Shown: positions 1-8,070 of the stretch, in pieces
Layout: the number at the start of each line of letters is the position of its first letter
Numbering within the stretch: position 1 is the first letter of the stretch
DNA from: SKZT01 sp964478625
Lineage (GTDB): Bacteria; Desulfobacterota; Desulfobacteria; Desulfobacterales; SKZT01
DNA length: 64,000 bases
Direction of reading: 5' to 3'
NCBI GenBank assembly: GCA_964478625.1
Contig: CAYZJH010000009.1
Coordinates: forward strand, 1-64,000
Notes under the pieces: generated by a model
Database searches by the model: none
What the model was told of the DNA's origin: nothing
Seen by the model: the letters and a program-made list of their open reading frames with translations, nothing else
Program-made: the position numbers and the translations under genes

Positions 1-65
1 GACCGAATATGGTATCAAATAATGACGGAAAGACAAGGCGTTTTTTGGTGCTTATAATAATAAAA

Positions 66-241
66 TCTGAGGGAGCGGCTCGAAAAAAGCAATGGCTTTG
101 AAGAAAATACTTTACTAGATGCCGGTAAAGACACGGCGACCGAAGAATCTCCAATGGCAAGCCGGTCGGGAGAGATTCTTCGTCGGCCGAAAAATTGGTG
201 CAGACTGACAGACAGAATTGGTTGGCCTCCTCAGAATGACA
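66..241. repeat. Dispersed nested-palindrome repeat, copy 1 (short form)
   Basis: It shares its ends and inner blocks with the copies at 6922-7154 and 48587-48819. The left end is CTGAGGGAGCGGCTCG, lacking the usual TGTCATT start, and the right end is CTCCTCAGAATGACA. An inner inverted repeat (CGACCGAAGAATCTC facing GAGATTCTTCGTCGG) is clear at about 137-187. This copy is about 57 bp shorter than the other two, with the middle missing. Nothing in it looks protein-coding. It lies directly beyond the broken 3' end of the cyclase remnant. Confidence 0.75.
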
Positions 242-254
242 TTTTCGGGGAATT

Positions 255-274
255 TGTCATTCTGAGGGAGCGGC
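255..274. repeat. Partial repeat end, inverted against copy 1
   Basis: TGTCATTCTGAGGGAG is the left terminus of the same dispersed repeat. It sits 13 bp from the right terminus of copy 1 (227-241) and is its inverted complement, so the two can form a hairpin. It fuses directly to the cyclase remnant and supplies that reading frame's stop codon at 257-259. It is probably a leftover of a second insertion or of recombination between copies. Confidence 0.65.
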
Positions 275-945
275 AATACACTGCATCCTTGAAGCCAAAT
301 TGGTGGTATCGCCAACGGCAGTATAATCCATGCGAAGGTCATCGCCGATGGAACCGACCACCACCATTCCCGAATTGAGACCTATTCGCATCGAAAAATC
401 CAATCCGATTTTTTTTTCAGGGTTTCCGAATACCCCTTAAGAGCTTTCTGAATGGATAAAGCCGCATGGCAGGCTCTCTGGGCATGTTCTTCGTTGGCAA
501 CCGGCGCACCAAAAATAGCCATAACCCCATCGCCGGTAAACTGATTAATTGTTCCCTCGCAGCGATGAATCTCATCCAGAAGGATTTTGAAACAACCGTC
601 CATGAGCTGATGAACTTCTTCAGGATCCAATTTTTCGGCCATGGAGGTGTAGTTGGCCACATCGGCAAATAACACCGTGACCAGCTTGCGTTCTCCTTCG
701 ATGGCGTTTCGGTTTTCCAGAATTTTGTTTGCCAGGTATGGAGGGGTATATGATTTAGGACGGTCATAATCCATGGCGGGCTTTTCGGTTTGTTGCGTCA
801 TATTTTGACCGCATTCACCGCAGAATTTCTTCCCAGCAGGAACCATGGATCCGCACTTCGGGCAAACGGCCTCCATCTTCTCCCCGCACTCCTCGCAAAA
901 TTTGACCCCCTCACGATTATCATACTGACATTTCCGGCATTTCAT
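257..945 (-). pseudogene. Zinc-ribbon class III adenylate/guanylate cyclase, frameshifted and truncated
   Basis: The protein opens with two zinc ribbons (Cys 3, 6, 17, 20 and 28, 31, 42, 45) and continues into a class III nucleotide cyclase domain with both metal-binding aspartates (D95 in LFADV, D139 in FTGDG). The open frame stops at 382 after 187 residues. The break is at a run of nine A (409-417 on the plus strand). Adding one A restores the expected sequence LDFSMRIGLNSGMVVVG and then GDTTNLASRMQ, down to about 285. The frame then runs into a dispersed repeat end whose bases give the stop at 257. Relatives usually continue into a large ATPase/TPR region, so most of the gene is gone. The missing A could be a sequencing error, but the truncation would remain. 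Confidence 0.8.
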
Positions 946-1337
946 TGTTGATCCCTACCCTCTGTTCATGATTGATGGAAAAGGATGGTTCAATAAAAAG
1001 TGATCGCTGCCTTCCATTCGGATAGCTGTGAGTTTTTGGTTAAAGTTTTTTTCTGCCTTAACGTCGCCTTGCCTTTGAGAGCAATGAGACTGAATCCTGT
1101 AATGAATTCGACCAGTAGCGAGAATTTAAAAGCCGTATGGAAAATTGCAAGAGCGGTTGGATATATTTTAAGTGACTTATAATCGATTAGGTGGTATTTA
1201 GTCAATTATAATTATTTTCTCAGCACAAAATCGGAAGGATATCGACCGTTTTTCTTCACAAAAAGGCAAACCCTGTGGCGATCAACCAGTAAACCGGACC
1301 AACCGGTTTCCGGTGCGACAACGAGGAGATCGTGGAT
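946..1337. other. Intergenic region upstream of the SpoIIE phosphatase
   Basis: Short open frames exist on both strands but none has a ribosome binding site or recognisable protein. The only structure seen is a 7-bp stem (AAACCGG at 1291-1297, CCGGTTT at 1303-1309) 14 bp before the AGGAG ribosome binding site of the next gene. That position would suit a translation-controlling hairpin, but this is only a possibility. Confidence 0.4.
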
Positions 1338-2792
1338 ATGAAAGATCTGCAACAGGAGATAAACAAGCTTAAAAGAGAAAAAGCCGTTTATAAAGCCCAA
1401 AGCCGTATGCTAGAGCATTTTGTGTCCGTCGCCCGCGACTCGGTCGACAAGGAAATGATCAGGGCAACCCTGCAAAAAACGCTGGATGTGTCTATTGATT
1501 TGACCGGCGCGGAAAAAGGCAGCCTGTTTCTGCTTGATGAAAAAGGAGTGGTCATCGAGAGTATACTGACCCGGACTCAAGCATCTCCTGAAGAACGTCA
1601 AAAGGTGGTGGGAAAGGTGTTGAAAAAGGGTTTGGCCGGATGGGTTCGCCATCATTGCAATATCACGCATGGTGACTGCAAACTGGCTTATGTCCGCGAT
1701 ACCCAGAAAGACGATCGCTGGCTGACATTGCCTGACCAGCCTTATGAAGTCCGTTCGGCATTGACTGTACCCATTATCAGGAAAAATAGGCTTTTCGGAT
1801 TGCTGACCCTGATTCATTCCTGTCCTGACCATTTTGACCCTGAATCCATAGAATTGATTGAAATGGCCGCCGTTCAAATCGGTGTGGTACTGGAAAATGC
1901 CACTTTGTACGCAAAACTGGAAGAGTCTTATCGCCACATTACCCGGGCAAGAAAAGAAATCGAGGTATACTCCTGCGCTCTGGATTTAGAAATGAAAAAA
2001 GGCCGAAAGATTCAGCAGGATTTTCTTCCCGAACAAATACCGGAAATTCCGGGTTGGGAAATTGAGGCTTTTTTTCATCCGGCCATTCAGGTTTCCGGCG
2101 ATTTCTATGACGTTTTCGAGTTGCCGAATAATCATCTTGGTCTGGTTCTTGCCGACGTCTGCGACAAAGGCATTGGAGCAGCACTTTTCATGGCACTCTT
2201 CCGAAGTCTGATTCGTGTATACACTTTCGGGCATGAAGCCTCGGCCGGACCGCCATATAAGGAAATTCTGCCTTGCGAGCTTGATGTATTGAAAGCAATT
2301 GGTGAAACGAACTCTTATATTGTCCGTCATCATGAAAAACTGGGCATGTTTGCCACCATTTTTGCCGGAGTCCTGAATTTGAGTACCGGCGACTTGACTT
2401 ATATCAATGCCGGACACGAACCTCCCCTCATTTTGTCTGATGGGGGTTTAATCCACTTGCTACCCCCAACAAGCCCTGCGGTTGGCATTCTGCCGGAAAT
2501 GAATTTCCCATCCTGCAAGGCTCATATGGAGCCTGGGGATATATTGATTGCCTATACAGATGGTGTGACTGAAGCCAATTCGCCCGCAGACAAAATTATG
2601 GGCAGGAAAAAACTTCATTCGGCTCTTAACAAAAGGTTCTCTTCGGTCTGTGAAACCATCGATCAAATTAAGCTGGAAACGTTTGCCCATATTGGTTCCG
2701 CTCCTCAAAACGACGACATCACACTTTTGTGTCTTCGCCGTAGAAACATTCCTTGTTCATCTATTCCATCGCAAGATGCTTCAACCGGCTAA
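1338..2792 (+). CDS. GAF domain PP2C-type (SpoIIE/RsbU-like) serine phosphatase
   Basis: This is a probable cytosolic protein phosphatase of the RsbU/SpoIIE class, which usually dephosphorylates an anti-sigma-factor antagonist. A short N-terminal coiled coil (about residues 1-25) is followed by a GAF sensor domain (about 35-195), a linker helix and a PP2C domain (about 235-470). The PP2C metal motifs are visible: SGDFYD, LADVCDKG, INAGHEPP, YTDGVTEA and QNDDIT. AGGAG at 1324-1328 is 9 bases before ATG 1338; a GTG at 1332 in the same frame is too close to it. The last 32 bases overlap the convergent radical SAM gene. No STAS or anti-sigma partner lies beside it, so its target is unknown. Confidence 0.88.
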   Translation: MKDLQQEINKLKREKAVYKAQSRMLEHFVSVARDSVDKEMIRATLQKTLDVSIDLTGAEKGSLFLLDEKGVVIESILTRTQASPEERQKVVGKVLKKGLAGWVRHHCNITHGDCKLAYVRDTQKDDRWLTLPDQPYEVRSALTVPIIRKNRLFGLLTLIHSCPDHFDPESIELIEMAAVQIGVVLENATLYAKLEESYRHITRARKEIEVYSCALDLEMKKGRKIQQDFLPEQIPEIPGWEIEAFFHPAIQVSGDFYDVFELPNNHLGLVLADVCDKGIGAALFMALFRSLIRVYTFGHEASAGPPYKEILPCELDVLKAIGETNSYIVRHHEKLGMFATIFAGVLNLSTGDLTYINAGHEPPLILSDGGLIHLLPPTSPAVGILPEMNFPSCKAHMEPGDILIAYTDGVTEANSPADKIMGRKKLHSALNKRFSSVCETIDQIKLETFAHIGSAPQNDDITLLCLRRRNIPCSSIPSQDASTG

Positions 2793-4146
2793 GTGTCTGC
2801 CAGGAAAATTCATCACGGCTGCACGGAAAAACGGCATTGTTGGTAAAAACAGGGTCTGATTCCAGATCAAAGCGGGAACATTGAACCGCTTTTTCCCACA
2901 AAAGGGTATGGGGGATCGGCGAGTAATGGGCCGGCACCGGAGTGATGCCCGCATTTTTAACCACCTCGATTGATGTGATCACCGAATTCATATCCTGATC
3001 CGGAAGTCCCACCAGAAGGTATGCGCCGATCTGGTCCTTTTTAAAACCTGCGTTCAATAAACAGGCCACTGCCCTGTGAAACTCTTTTTCAGTCACTTTC
3101 CGGTCCAGTCGATTTCTCTCTTCGAATGCAGCGGTTTCAAGCCCCAGCCGGATGGTCTCAAAACCGGCTAAAAACATCAAACGTGCTGTTTTTGAATCGA
3201 TCTCACGGACATGAAGGGCGTTGGGGGTATGAAACTTCACCTTTAGGCCCTCTTTGATAATGGCTTCGAAAAGGATCAAGGCGTGATGTTCCGAATTCAC
3301 CAGAAGAGCATCATCGTAAAAAGCAAAGTTCATGACATCAAATTTGTGGTGCCAGAACTTTATCTCTTCAAGAACCTGTTCCGGGGGGCGGATCATTCGT
3401 TGAGAGTGAAGAAAACGGCTGGCACAATAAGCGCATGAAAAAGGGCATCCCCGGGATGTCATCAGGGGAACATAGGGAATTTGTCTCTGAAGATCAAAGG
3501 CAGGATAAGGATAGGTGGAAAGGTCTCCGGCGTCAAACATGGGAGAAGCGGAATACCCGGTGTGGTCCGAAACGATTTTAAGGATCACCTTTTCGCCGGG
3601 GCCTGCAACCACGTGATCTGCGCCAAGGTTCGTAACCGCATGCTCGTGACAAAGGGTGGCGTAAATGCCCCCGCAAACCACGGGAACATCTGGAAAAATG
3701 GTTTTTACTGTCTCAATGGTTTCTTTGACCCCTGAGTACCAGTAGGTCATCAAAGAGGTGACCATGATCAGGTCAGGAGGATGGATTTGCAATAGATCTT
3801 GGATAAACCACTCCGGTTTAATCCCGTACCTGGAAAAATTCCTGGGAACAGTTTCAAGTCCTGCAGGTTTGGGAAGCAGGGTTTTCAAATAAGGCCCCCG
3901 TCCGTCTTTTTTCCCACCTGCCGAAAACTGCCCAATAAGACTTTCTTTTTTCCCCTTGATGCTCTCTGGATGAAACCTTTCCAGACAGTCGATATAAGAG
4001 ATGTGACATCCGTGTAACCTGAGAATGGCGGCCGCGTATAAAAGGCCTAAGGGCCTGGCCCAGAAATCGTATGCGGCAAAGTCATGAATCCATGGGTTGA
4101 TCAAAAGAATATGGGGCGCGTCTGATTTATCAGAGGATGATATCAT
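2761..4146 (-). CDS. B12-binding-type radical SAM protein
   Basis: The 461-residue protein has an N-terminal cobalamin-binding-like Rossmann region (about 10-190, with LLINPW at the start and PVVCGGIYAT) followed by a radical SAM barrel. The [4Fe-4S] motif is CPFSCAYC, in the CxxxCxxC arrangement. Proteins of this layout carry out methylations or rearrangements, but the substrate cannot be read from sequence. It starts 11 bases after the siroheme decarboxylase gene and is probably cotranscribed. It is not a recognisable AhbC or AhbD, which are shorter and lack the N-terminal domain. The canonical DxHxxG cobalamin ligand motif was not identified, so B12 binding is unproven. Confidence 0.8.
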   Translation of the reverse strand: MISSSDKSDAPHILLINPWIHDFAAYDFWARPLGLLYAAAILRLHGCHISYIDCLERFHPESIKGKKESLIGQFSAGGKKDGRGPYLKTLLPKPAGLETVPRNFSRYGIKPEWFIQDLLQIHPPDLIMVTSLMTYWYSGVKETIETVKTIFPDVPVVCGGIYATLCHEHAVTNLGADHVVAGPGEKVILKIVSDHTGYSASPMFDAGDLSTYPYPAFDLQRQIPYVPLMTSRGCPFSCAYCASRFLHSQRMIRPPEQVLEEIKFWHHKFDVMNFAFYDDALLVNSEHHALILFEAIIKEGLKVKFHTPNALHVREIDSKTARLMFLAGFETIRLGLETAAFEERNRLDRKVTEKEFHRAVACLLNAGFKKDQIGAYLLVGLPDQDMNSVITSIEVVKNAGITPVPAHYSPIPHTLLWEKAVQCSRFDLESDPVFTNNAVFPCSRDEFSWQTLSRLKHLAME

Positions 4147-4157
4147 GAAACGACCGA

Positions 4158-4673
4158 TTATTTTGACACAGGACAGCCATGGCCTTCACCGTGTTTGTTA
4201 AAATATTGCATGGATGTTTTTTTCAGTTCTTTTCGGCTGAACAACAGGGTGTAGTTTTCCACCTGTGCTTTTTCCGCCATTTTTCGGGCGATTTCTCTGC
4301 AGGCTTCCTCATCGGCCCCGTGGATCATGGTATAAAGATTGTAAGGCCAACCATCGGCAGGGTTTCGACGGTAACAATGGGTCACTTCCCTAAAAGATGC
4401 CATTTTTTTGCCTACTTCATCGATACGATCTTCATCCACCTGCCAGGCACCCATGGCATTGGCTGAAAATCCCGATTTCTGATGGCGAAGCGTGGCTCCG
4501 AACCGACGGATAATTCCTCTGTCGCAAAGGGATTGGAGTGTGCTGAGATAAATTTCTTCTTCAATTCCCAGTTTCCTGGAAATTTCGAGATAGGGCCGCT
4601 GTGTAATGGGAATAGTTCCCTGCAGTGATGCGATAATCTTTTTTTCCAGTTCAGTCAGCTCAACCTTTCCCAC
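4158..4673 (-). CDS. ahbB: Siroheme decarboxylase subunit (AhbB/NirD-like, Lrp/AsnC fold)
   Basis: AhbA/AhbB convert siroheme to 12,18-didecarboxysiroheme in the alternative heme pathway of sulfate reducers and archaea. The 171-residue protein has an Lrp-like winged helix (about 1-65) with TQRPYLEIS and IIRRFGATLRHQKSGF, then an AsnC-like ligand domain with VTHCYRR and WPYNLYTMIHG, all typical of the beta-type subunit. Related NirD/L/G/H proteins act in heme d1 synthesis, and older annotations call the family transcription regulators. The partner subunit and AhbC/D are not in the window. The downstream radical SAM gene may share its transcript. The family call is firm; assignment to AhbB rather than AhbA is likely, not certain. 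Confidence 0.8.
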   Translation of the reverse strand: MGKVELTELEKKIIASLQGTIPITQRPYLEISRKLGIEEEIYLSTLQSLCDRGIIRRFGATLRHQKSGFSANAMGAWQVDEDRIDEVGKKMASFREVTHCYRRNPADGWPYNLYTMIHGADEEACREIARKMAEKAQVENYTLLFSRKELKKTSMQYFNKHGEGHGCPVSK

Positions 4674-4701
4674 TATACTATATCCTTTCTTTCACATCAT
4701 A

Positions 4702-5808
4702 TCATTTGATCTTGTCCGGAAACAATCGGCGGATATTTTCCCTGCCGGCCTGACAAATCCCCCTTTCCGTAATAAAACCGGTGACCAGTCGGGCAGGTGT
4801 GACATCAAAGGCAAAATCCGCCGCCGGACTTTGGGCAGGGGGAACCAGCACCCGATTGATTTTTCCGCCACTTTCACCCTGAACATATCGGACTTCATCC
4901 GGGTCCCTTTCCTCGATGGGTATCTGTGCGATACCATCGGTTAACTGCCAGTCGAACGTGCTCGACGGCAGCGCCACATAAAAGGGAATGTTGTTGTCCT
5001 TTGCGGCAAGCGCTTTCAGGTAAGTGCCGATTTTATTGGCCACATCTCCGGTGTGGGTAGTTCGGTCGGTTCCGACGATCACCATATCCACCATACCGTG
5101 CTGCATCAGATGACCACCGGCGTTATCAGTAATGACCGTATGTTTAACACCCGCTTTTCCCAATTCCCAAGCTGTCAGTCGCGCTCCCTGATTTAACGGA
5201 CGGGTTTCATCCACCCAGACATGGACATCGATATTTTTTTCAAAAGCGGTATAGATTGGAGCCGTAGCGGTACCGTACTCGATGCAGGCCAGCCATCCGG
5301 CATTGCAGTGAGTTAAAATATTAACGGTCTTGCCGTCCTTTTTTTTGCTGATTTCCGCAATCAGGTCATACCCATGCAAACCGATCATGCGGCAGTTTTC
5401 AGCTTCTTCTTCAACAATTTTCTCAGCTTCGACTTTGACGGCTTCTATCCTGCTTTTTCCCTCCGGCTTCCTGGCGGCAACATTGAAGACCCGATCCACC
5501 GCCCATCCCAGGTTGACGGCGGTGGGTCTTGCCGCTTTTAATTTTTCGCATTCCCCGTGCAAATATATTTTTTCAGCACGCCGTCCGGGGCTGTTGACCG
5601 AGGCCAGAAAAACCCCGTATGCTCCGGTTGCACCAATTAACGGCGCTCCCCTAACAACCATCTGTTTTATGGCCTCGATTGTATCGTCAACAGTCTCTAA
5701 ATCCTTCAGAATCAGTTGATGGGGAAGATATCGCTGATCAATCACTCTAACGATTTCTTTACCGTCAACCGGCTGAATCGGCCTCATTTGCACACCGTCA
5801 ACTAACAT
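4702..5808 (-). CDS. mtnA: S-methyl-5-thioribose-1-phosphate isomerase
   Basis: MtnA isomerises methylthioribose-1-phosphate to methylthioribulose-1-phosphate in methionine salvage. The eIF2B-like fold is clear: VVRGAPLIGATGAYG near the N-terminus, ILTHCNAGWLA with the catalytic-type cysteine, DETRPLNQGARLTAWEL, and IVGTDRTTHTGDVANKIGTY with the conserved aspartate. The frame is open up to 5916, but the family start fits ATG 5808 (368 residues), preceded by AAGG and GGGG. Upstream residues are hydrophobic and unlike MtnA. No other salvage gene is adjacent, so in this organism it may also serve the anaerobic methylthioadenosine/isoprenoid-type shunt seen in some bacteria (inference). Confidence 0.92.
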   Translation of the reverse strand: MLVDGVQMRPIQPVDGKEIVRVIDQRYLPHQLILKDLETVDDTIEAIKQMVVRGAPLIGATGAYGVFLASVNSPGRRAEKIYLHGECEKLKAARPTAVNLGWAVDRVFNVAARKPEGKSRIEAVKVEAEKIVEEEAENCRMIGLHGYDLIAEISKKKDGKTVNILTHCNAGWLACIEYGTATAPIYTAFEKNIDVHVWVDETRPLNQGARLTAWELGKAGVKHTVITDNAGGHLMQHGMVDMVIVGTDRTTHTGDVANKIGTYLKALAAKDNNIPFYVALPSSTFDWQLTDGIAQIPIEERDPDEVRYVQGESGGKINRVLVPPAQSPAADFAFDVTPARLVTGFITERGICQAGRENIRRLFPDKIK

Positions 5809-6206
5809 CCCCAATACCTTTCCGACTTTGATTATAAAACGACGAAAGCATATAAAATATACCAAGCAAATGAGATATTGCAATATTTGCAGGGATTTTT
5901 CAATGCAAATGGTCAAAATTTCCGTTTGCAGATCGAAAAATATTTTTGATCATCTTTTTACTCCTGTCGCAATGACTGTTTTAAGGCTGTAAAACTTGAC
6001 AGTCTTTCTACCAGATGAGATAAGAATCATAATGATGAATAAAATCTTTGTGTTAAGAAGGTATTATTCTGAAAACCCTCACTTTTTCACTAAATCAAGA
6101 GAGGTTTTTTTTGGGACCGTTATTTTAATTTTTTACAGGTCCGACATTGAGAAAAGCCATGAGTGTTTTTTTTAGAATACTTAAGCAAAAATAACAGGAG
6201 AAAAAA
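5809..6206. other. Intergenic region between divergent mtnA and CBS gene
   Basis: This AT-rich stretch has no convincing gene. It contains a perfect 12-bp palindrome ATATTGCAATAT (5875-5886) inside an imperfect GCAAA/TTTGC frame (5866-5890). A minus-strand TATAAT at 5831-5836 could be the mtnA -10 box. A plus-strand promoter candidate is listed separately. The palindrome may be an operator for mtnA, but no regulator can be named. Confidence 0.4.
5996..6024 (+). promoter_or_regulatory. Candidate sigma70 promoter for the CBS protein gene
   Basis: TTGACA (5996-6001), a 17-base spacer, and GATAAG (6019-6024) point toward the CBS gene at 6207. The -35 box is also the right arm of an inverted repeat (GACTGTTTTA at 5974 facing TAAAA and ACAGTC up to 6005), as an operator would be. 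The -10 is weak, so this is tentative. Confidence 0.4.
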
Positions 6207-6764
6207 ATGGAAAGAATGAAGGTTCGCGAGCTAATGATTCCGATTGATGAGTTTCCGACAATTTCATGCAAATCCACCTTTTTGGAAGCAATGGAGGCAC
6301 TCGAAAAGGCCCAGGAGGAATTCAATGCAGGCAATGTACCTGAAAATATTTTGCTTGTCCATGATGAGGAAGGCAAAATTGTTGGAAAAATATCGCCAAT
6401 GGACATTGTTTTTGGGTTGGAACCCAATTATTCACAGATCGAAAATCTGGAAACTTTCAGCCAATATGGATTGGTAAAAAGTGCATTGGATATAGTAAAA
6501 AAACAGTACAAATTGTGGCAGAAACCTTTTGCTGAACTTTGCCGAAAGGCTTATGATATTAAAATTGAAAATATCATTAAGATGCCTCCTTCAGAGCACA
6601 TGGTGAAAGCGGATGACAAAATGGATGCGGCATTTCATCTTTTTGTCCTTTTGCGACACGGTTCTCTTTTTGTCAAAAACGGAAAAAAAATTATTGGTTT
6701 GCTCCGATTTTCTGATGTATACAAGAAAATTCGACAAACCATGCAAGAATGCCCCTTGCCCTGA
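6207..6764 (+). CDS. CBS-domain protein
   Basis: The 185-residue soluble protein has two CBS-like segments: MKVRELMIPIDEFPTI to PMDIVFG (about 4-72) and a second from about 128 to 180 (ENIIKMPPSEHMVKADD, then GLLRFSDVYKKI). They are separated by a helical insert. CBS pairs bind adenine nucleotides and gate other proteins; as a stand-alone protein its partner is unknown. AGGAG at 6196-6200 is 6 bases before the ATG, so the start is secure. It stands alone between two intergenic regions, the downstream one carrying a dispersed repeat. Confidence 0.8.
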   Translation: MERMKVRELMIPIDEFPTISCKSTFLEAMEALEKAQEEFNAGNVPENILLVHDEEGKIVGKISPMDIVFGLEPNYSQIENLETFSQYGLVKSALDIVKKQYKLWQKPFAELCRKAYDIKIENIIKMPPSEHMVKADDKMDAAFHLFVLLRHGSLFVKNGKKIIGLLRFSDVYKKIRQTMQECPLP

Positions 6765-7259
6765 CAAAATGGATGCATGAAAGAAACTTTTTGACCCTTG
6801 GCCAAAATCGCTTGTCCTTTCACTCAATTTTCGAACAGGCACGGCGAGACGAAAGCCCATTGACGCCAAGTTAAGGTACTGCCTATTAACCGGCATCCTG
6901 GTCCGAAAGCAGTCTTTTGCATGTCATTCTGAGGGAGCGACTCGCGGTGGCTTGATGCTTAAAAAAAATATTTCCAAGTAAGTTGTTTGAAACCACATCG
7001 ACCGAAGAATCTCTCTATTAGAGGCTGGATCGATCATCAGATCCGACCTGGAACTGAAATAAGAGAGACCGTGCCGGCGTGAAGAAAAGATTCATCGTCG
7101 GCCATTGACACGTGCTATGTAACCATTGACGATGTCGGCCTCCTCAGAATGACAGCCTTTGTAATTTGCTTTAGCTTGATGCCAATGGGCTTTCGGCGGA
7201 ATGAAGAAGAATTCCTGGTCAAATCGATCAGTTTGGGTAATATAAGAAAGTAGTTTCTC
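6765..7259. other. Intergenic region holding repeat copy 2
   Basis: No gene is supported. The repeat core (listed separately) is flanked on the left by about 35 bp (ACCGGCATC...GAAAGCAGT...TTTTGCA) that matches the left flank of copy 3 at 48553. On the right, a looser match (CTTGATGCCAATGGGC against CCTGACACCAGTGAGC) suggests the mobile or duplicated unit is larger than its core. Confidence 0.5.
6922..7154. repeat. Dispersed nested-palindrome repeat, copy 2
   Basis: The 233-bp core begins TGTCATTCTGAGGGAGCGA and ends CTCCTCAGAATGACA, giving terminal inverted repeats of 13-15 bp. An inner inverted pair (CGACCGAAGAATCTC near 7000; AAGATTCATCGTCGGCC near 7089) makes the whole unit able to fold as nested stems. 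Copy 3 at 48587-48819 has exactly the same core length. It encodes no protein, so it is MITE-like or a repetitive extragenic palindrome. Confidence 0.8.
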
Positions 7260-8069
7260 ATGACTTTTTTTTCAGACATGCCGTTTGTATCTTCTGATAA
7301 TCAGGTTTTTATTTTCCAAGGCCCCAAACTGATTGTCAGAAAAACGACCTCAAATCTTGCCGTTCCTTCGGGAGAAGATGTTTTCCGGTTTGGGATTAAG
7401 CATTCGAGACCCTTATTTATCGGCAACGTGGATCAAAAACCCTGTTTTTGCGCCCAATTTACTGAAGTGCCTGACCAATCAAAAAACTTTGCTTTGCATG
7501 GGCTAAGGGAACTTTTCGGCAGTCTTTCTGAAAATACGTTCAAGATGGCATCCCTTGGTCTTCAGGTCAACAATTGGGATCGGGTTTCAAGGTATTGCGG
7601 AAAATGCGGGAAACATCTGAACCTGTCCAAAACCGAACGGGCCAAAGAGTGTTTGTCTTGCGGCCATATCGAATATCCCCGGATTTCACCGGCGGTCATC
7701 ATGGCGGTGACCCGGGGAAATAAAATTCTTCTGGCCCGGTCCAATCGCATCAAATTCAGTTTTTACAGTGTTCTGGCCGGTTATGTGGAAGTGGGTGAAA
7801 CCCTTGAAGAATGTGTTGAAAGGGAAGTGTTCGAAGAAGTCGGGGTAACCGTAAAAAATATCCGATATTTCGGAAGCCAGAGCTGGCCTTTTACCAATTC
7901 TCTCATGATCGCCTTCACTGCCGAACACAACTCAGGTGAAATTCGTGTCGACCAAAATGAAATTTTTGATGCCGGATGGTTTTCCCCGGACAATCTTCCG
8001 CAATTGCCCGGGTGGGGAAGTATTTCAAGGCGCCTGGTGGATCATTTTGTTCAACAGGCGGTTATTTGA
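7260..8069 (+). CDS. nudC: NADH pyrophosphatase / NAD-RNA decapping Nudix hydrolase
   Basis: NudC hydrolyses NAD(H) to NMN(H) and AMP and can remove NAD caps from RNA. The 269-residue protein has an N-terminal variable domain (1-105), a four-cysteine zinc ribbon (CGKCG and CLSCG, about 115-140), the YPRISPAVI motif, and a Nudix box starting at GYVEVGETLEE and ending REVFEEVGV (about 173-195). The NudC-specific SQSWPFTNSLM motif follows, confirming the subfamily. The stop codon is one base from the end of the convergent acetoacetyl-CoA synthetase gene. The ribosome binding site is weak. Confidence 0.93.
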   Translation: MTFFSDMPFVSSDNQVFIFQGPKLIVRKTTSNLAVPSGEDVFRFGIKHSRPLFIGNVDQKPCFCAQFTEVPDQSKNFALHGLRELFGSLSENTFKMASLGLQVNNWDRVSRYCGKCGKHLNLSKTERAKECLSCGHIEYPRISPAVIMAVTRGNKILLARSNRIKFSFYSVLAGYVEVGETLEECVEREVFEEVGVTVKNIRYFGSQSWPFTNSLMIAFTAEHNSGEIRVDQNEIFDAGWFSPDNLPQLPGWGSISRRLVDHFVQQAVI

Positions 8070-8070
8070 A

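Noticed and set aside
1000..1182. 60-residue open frame on the plus strand
   Set aside because: It has no ribosome binding site, the opposite strand is equally open, and it resembles no protein; the stretch looks non-coding.
5809..5916. 36-residue N-terminal extension of MtnA
   Set aside because: The residues are hydrophobic and unlike the family, and the ATG at 5808 gives the normal length with a nearby ribosome binding site.
6085..6118. Terminator hairpin (ACCCTC facing GAGAGGTTTT)
   Set aside because: The stem is short and interrupted, and it would lie upstream of the gene on its strand with no transcript to end.
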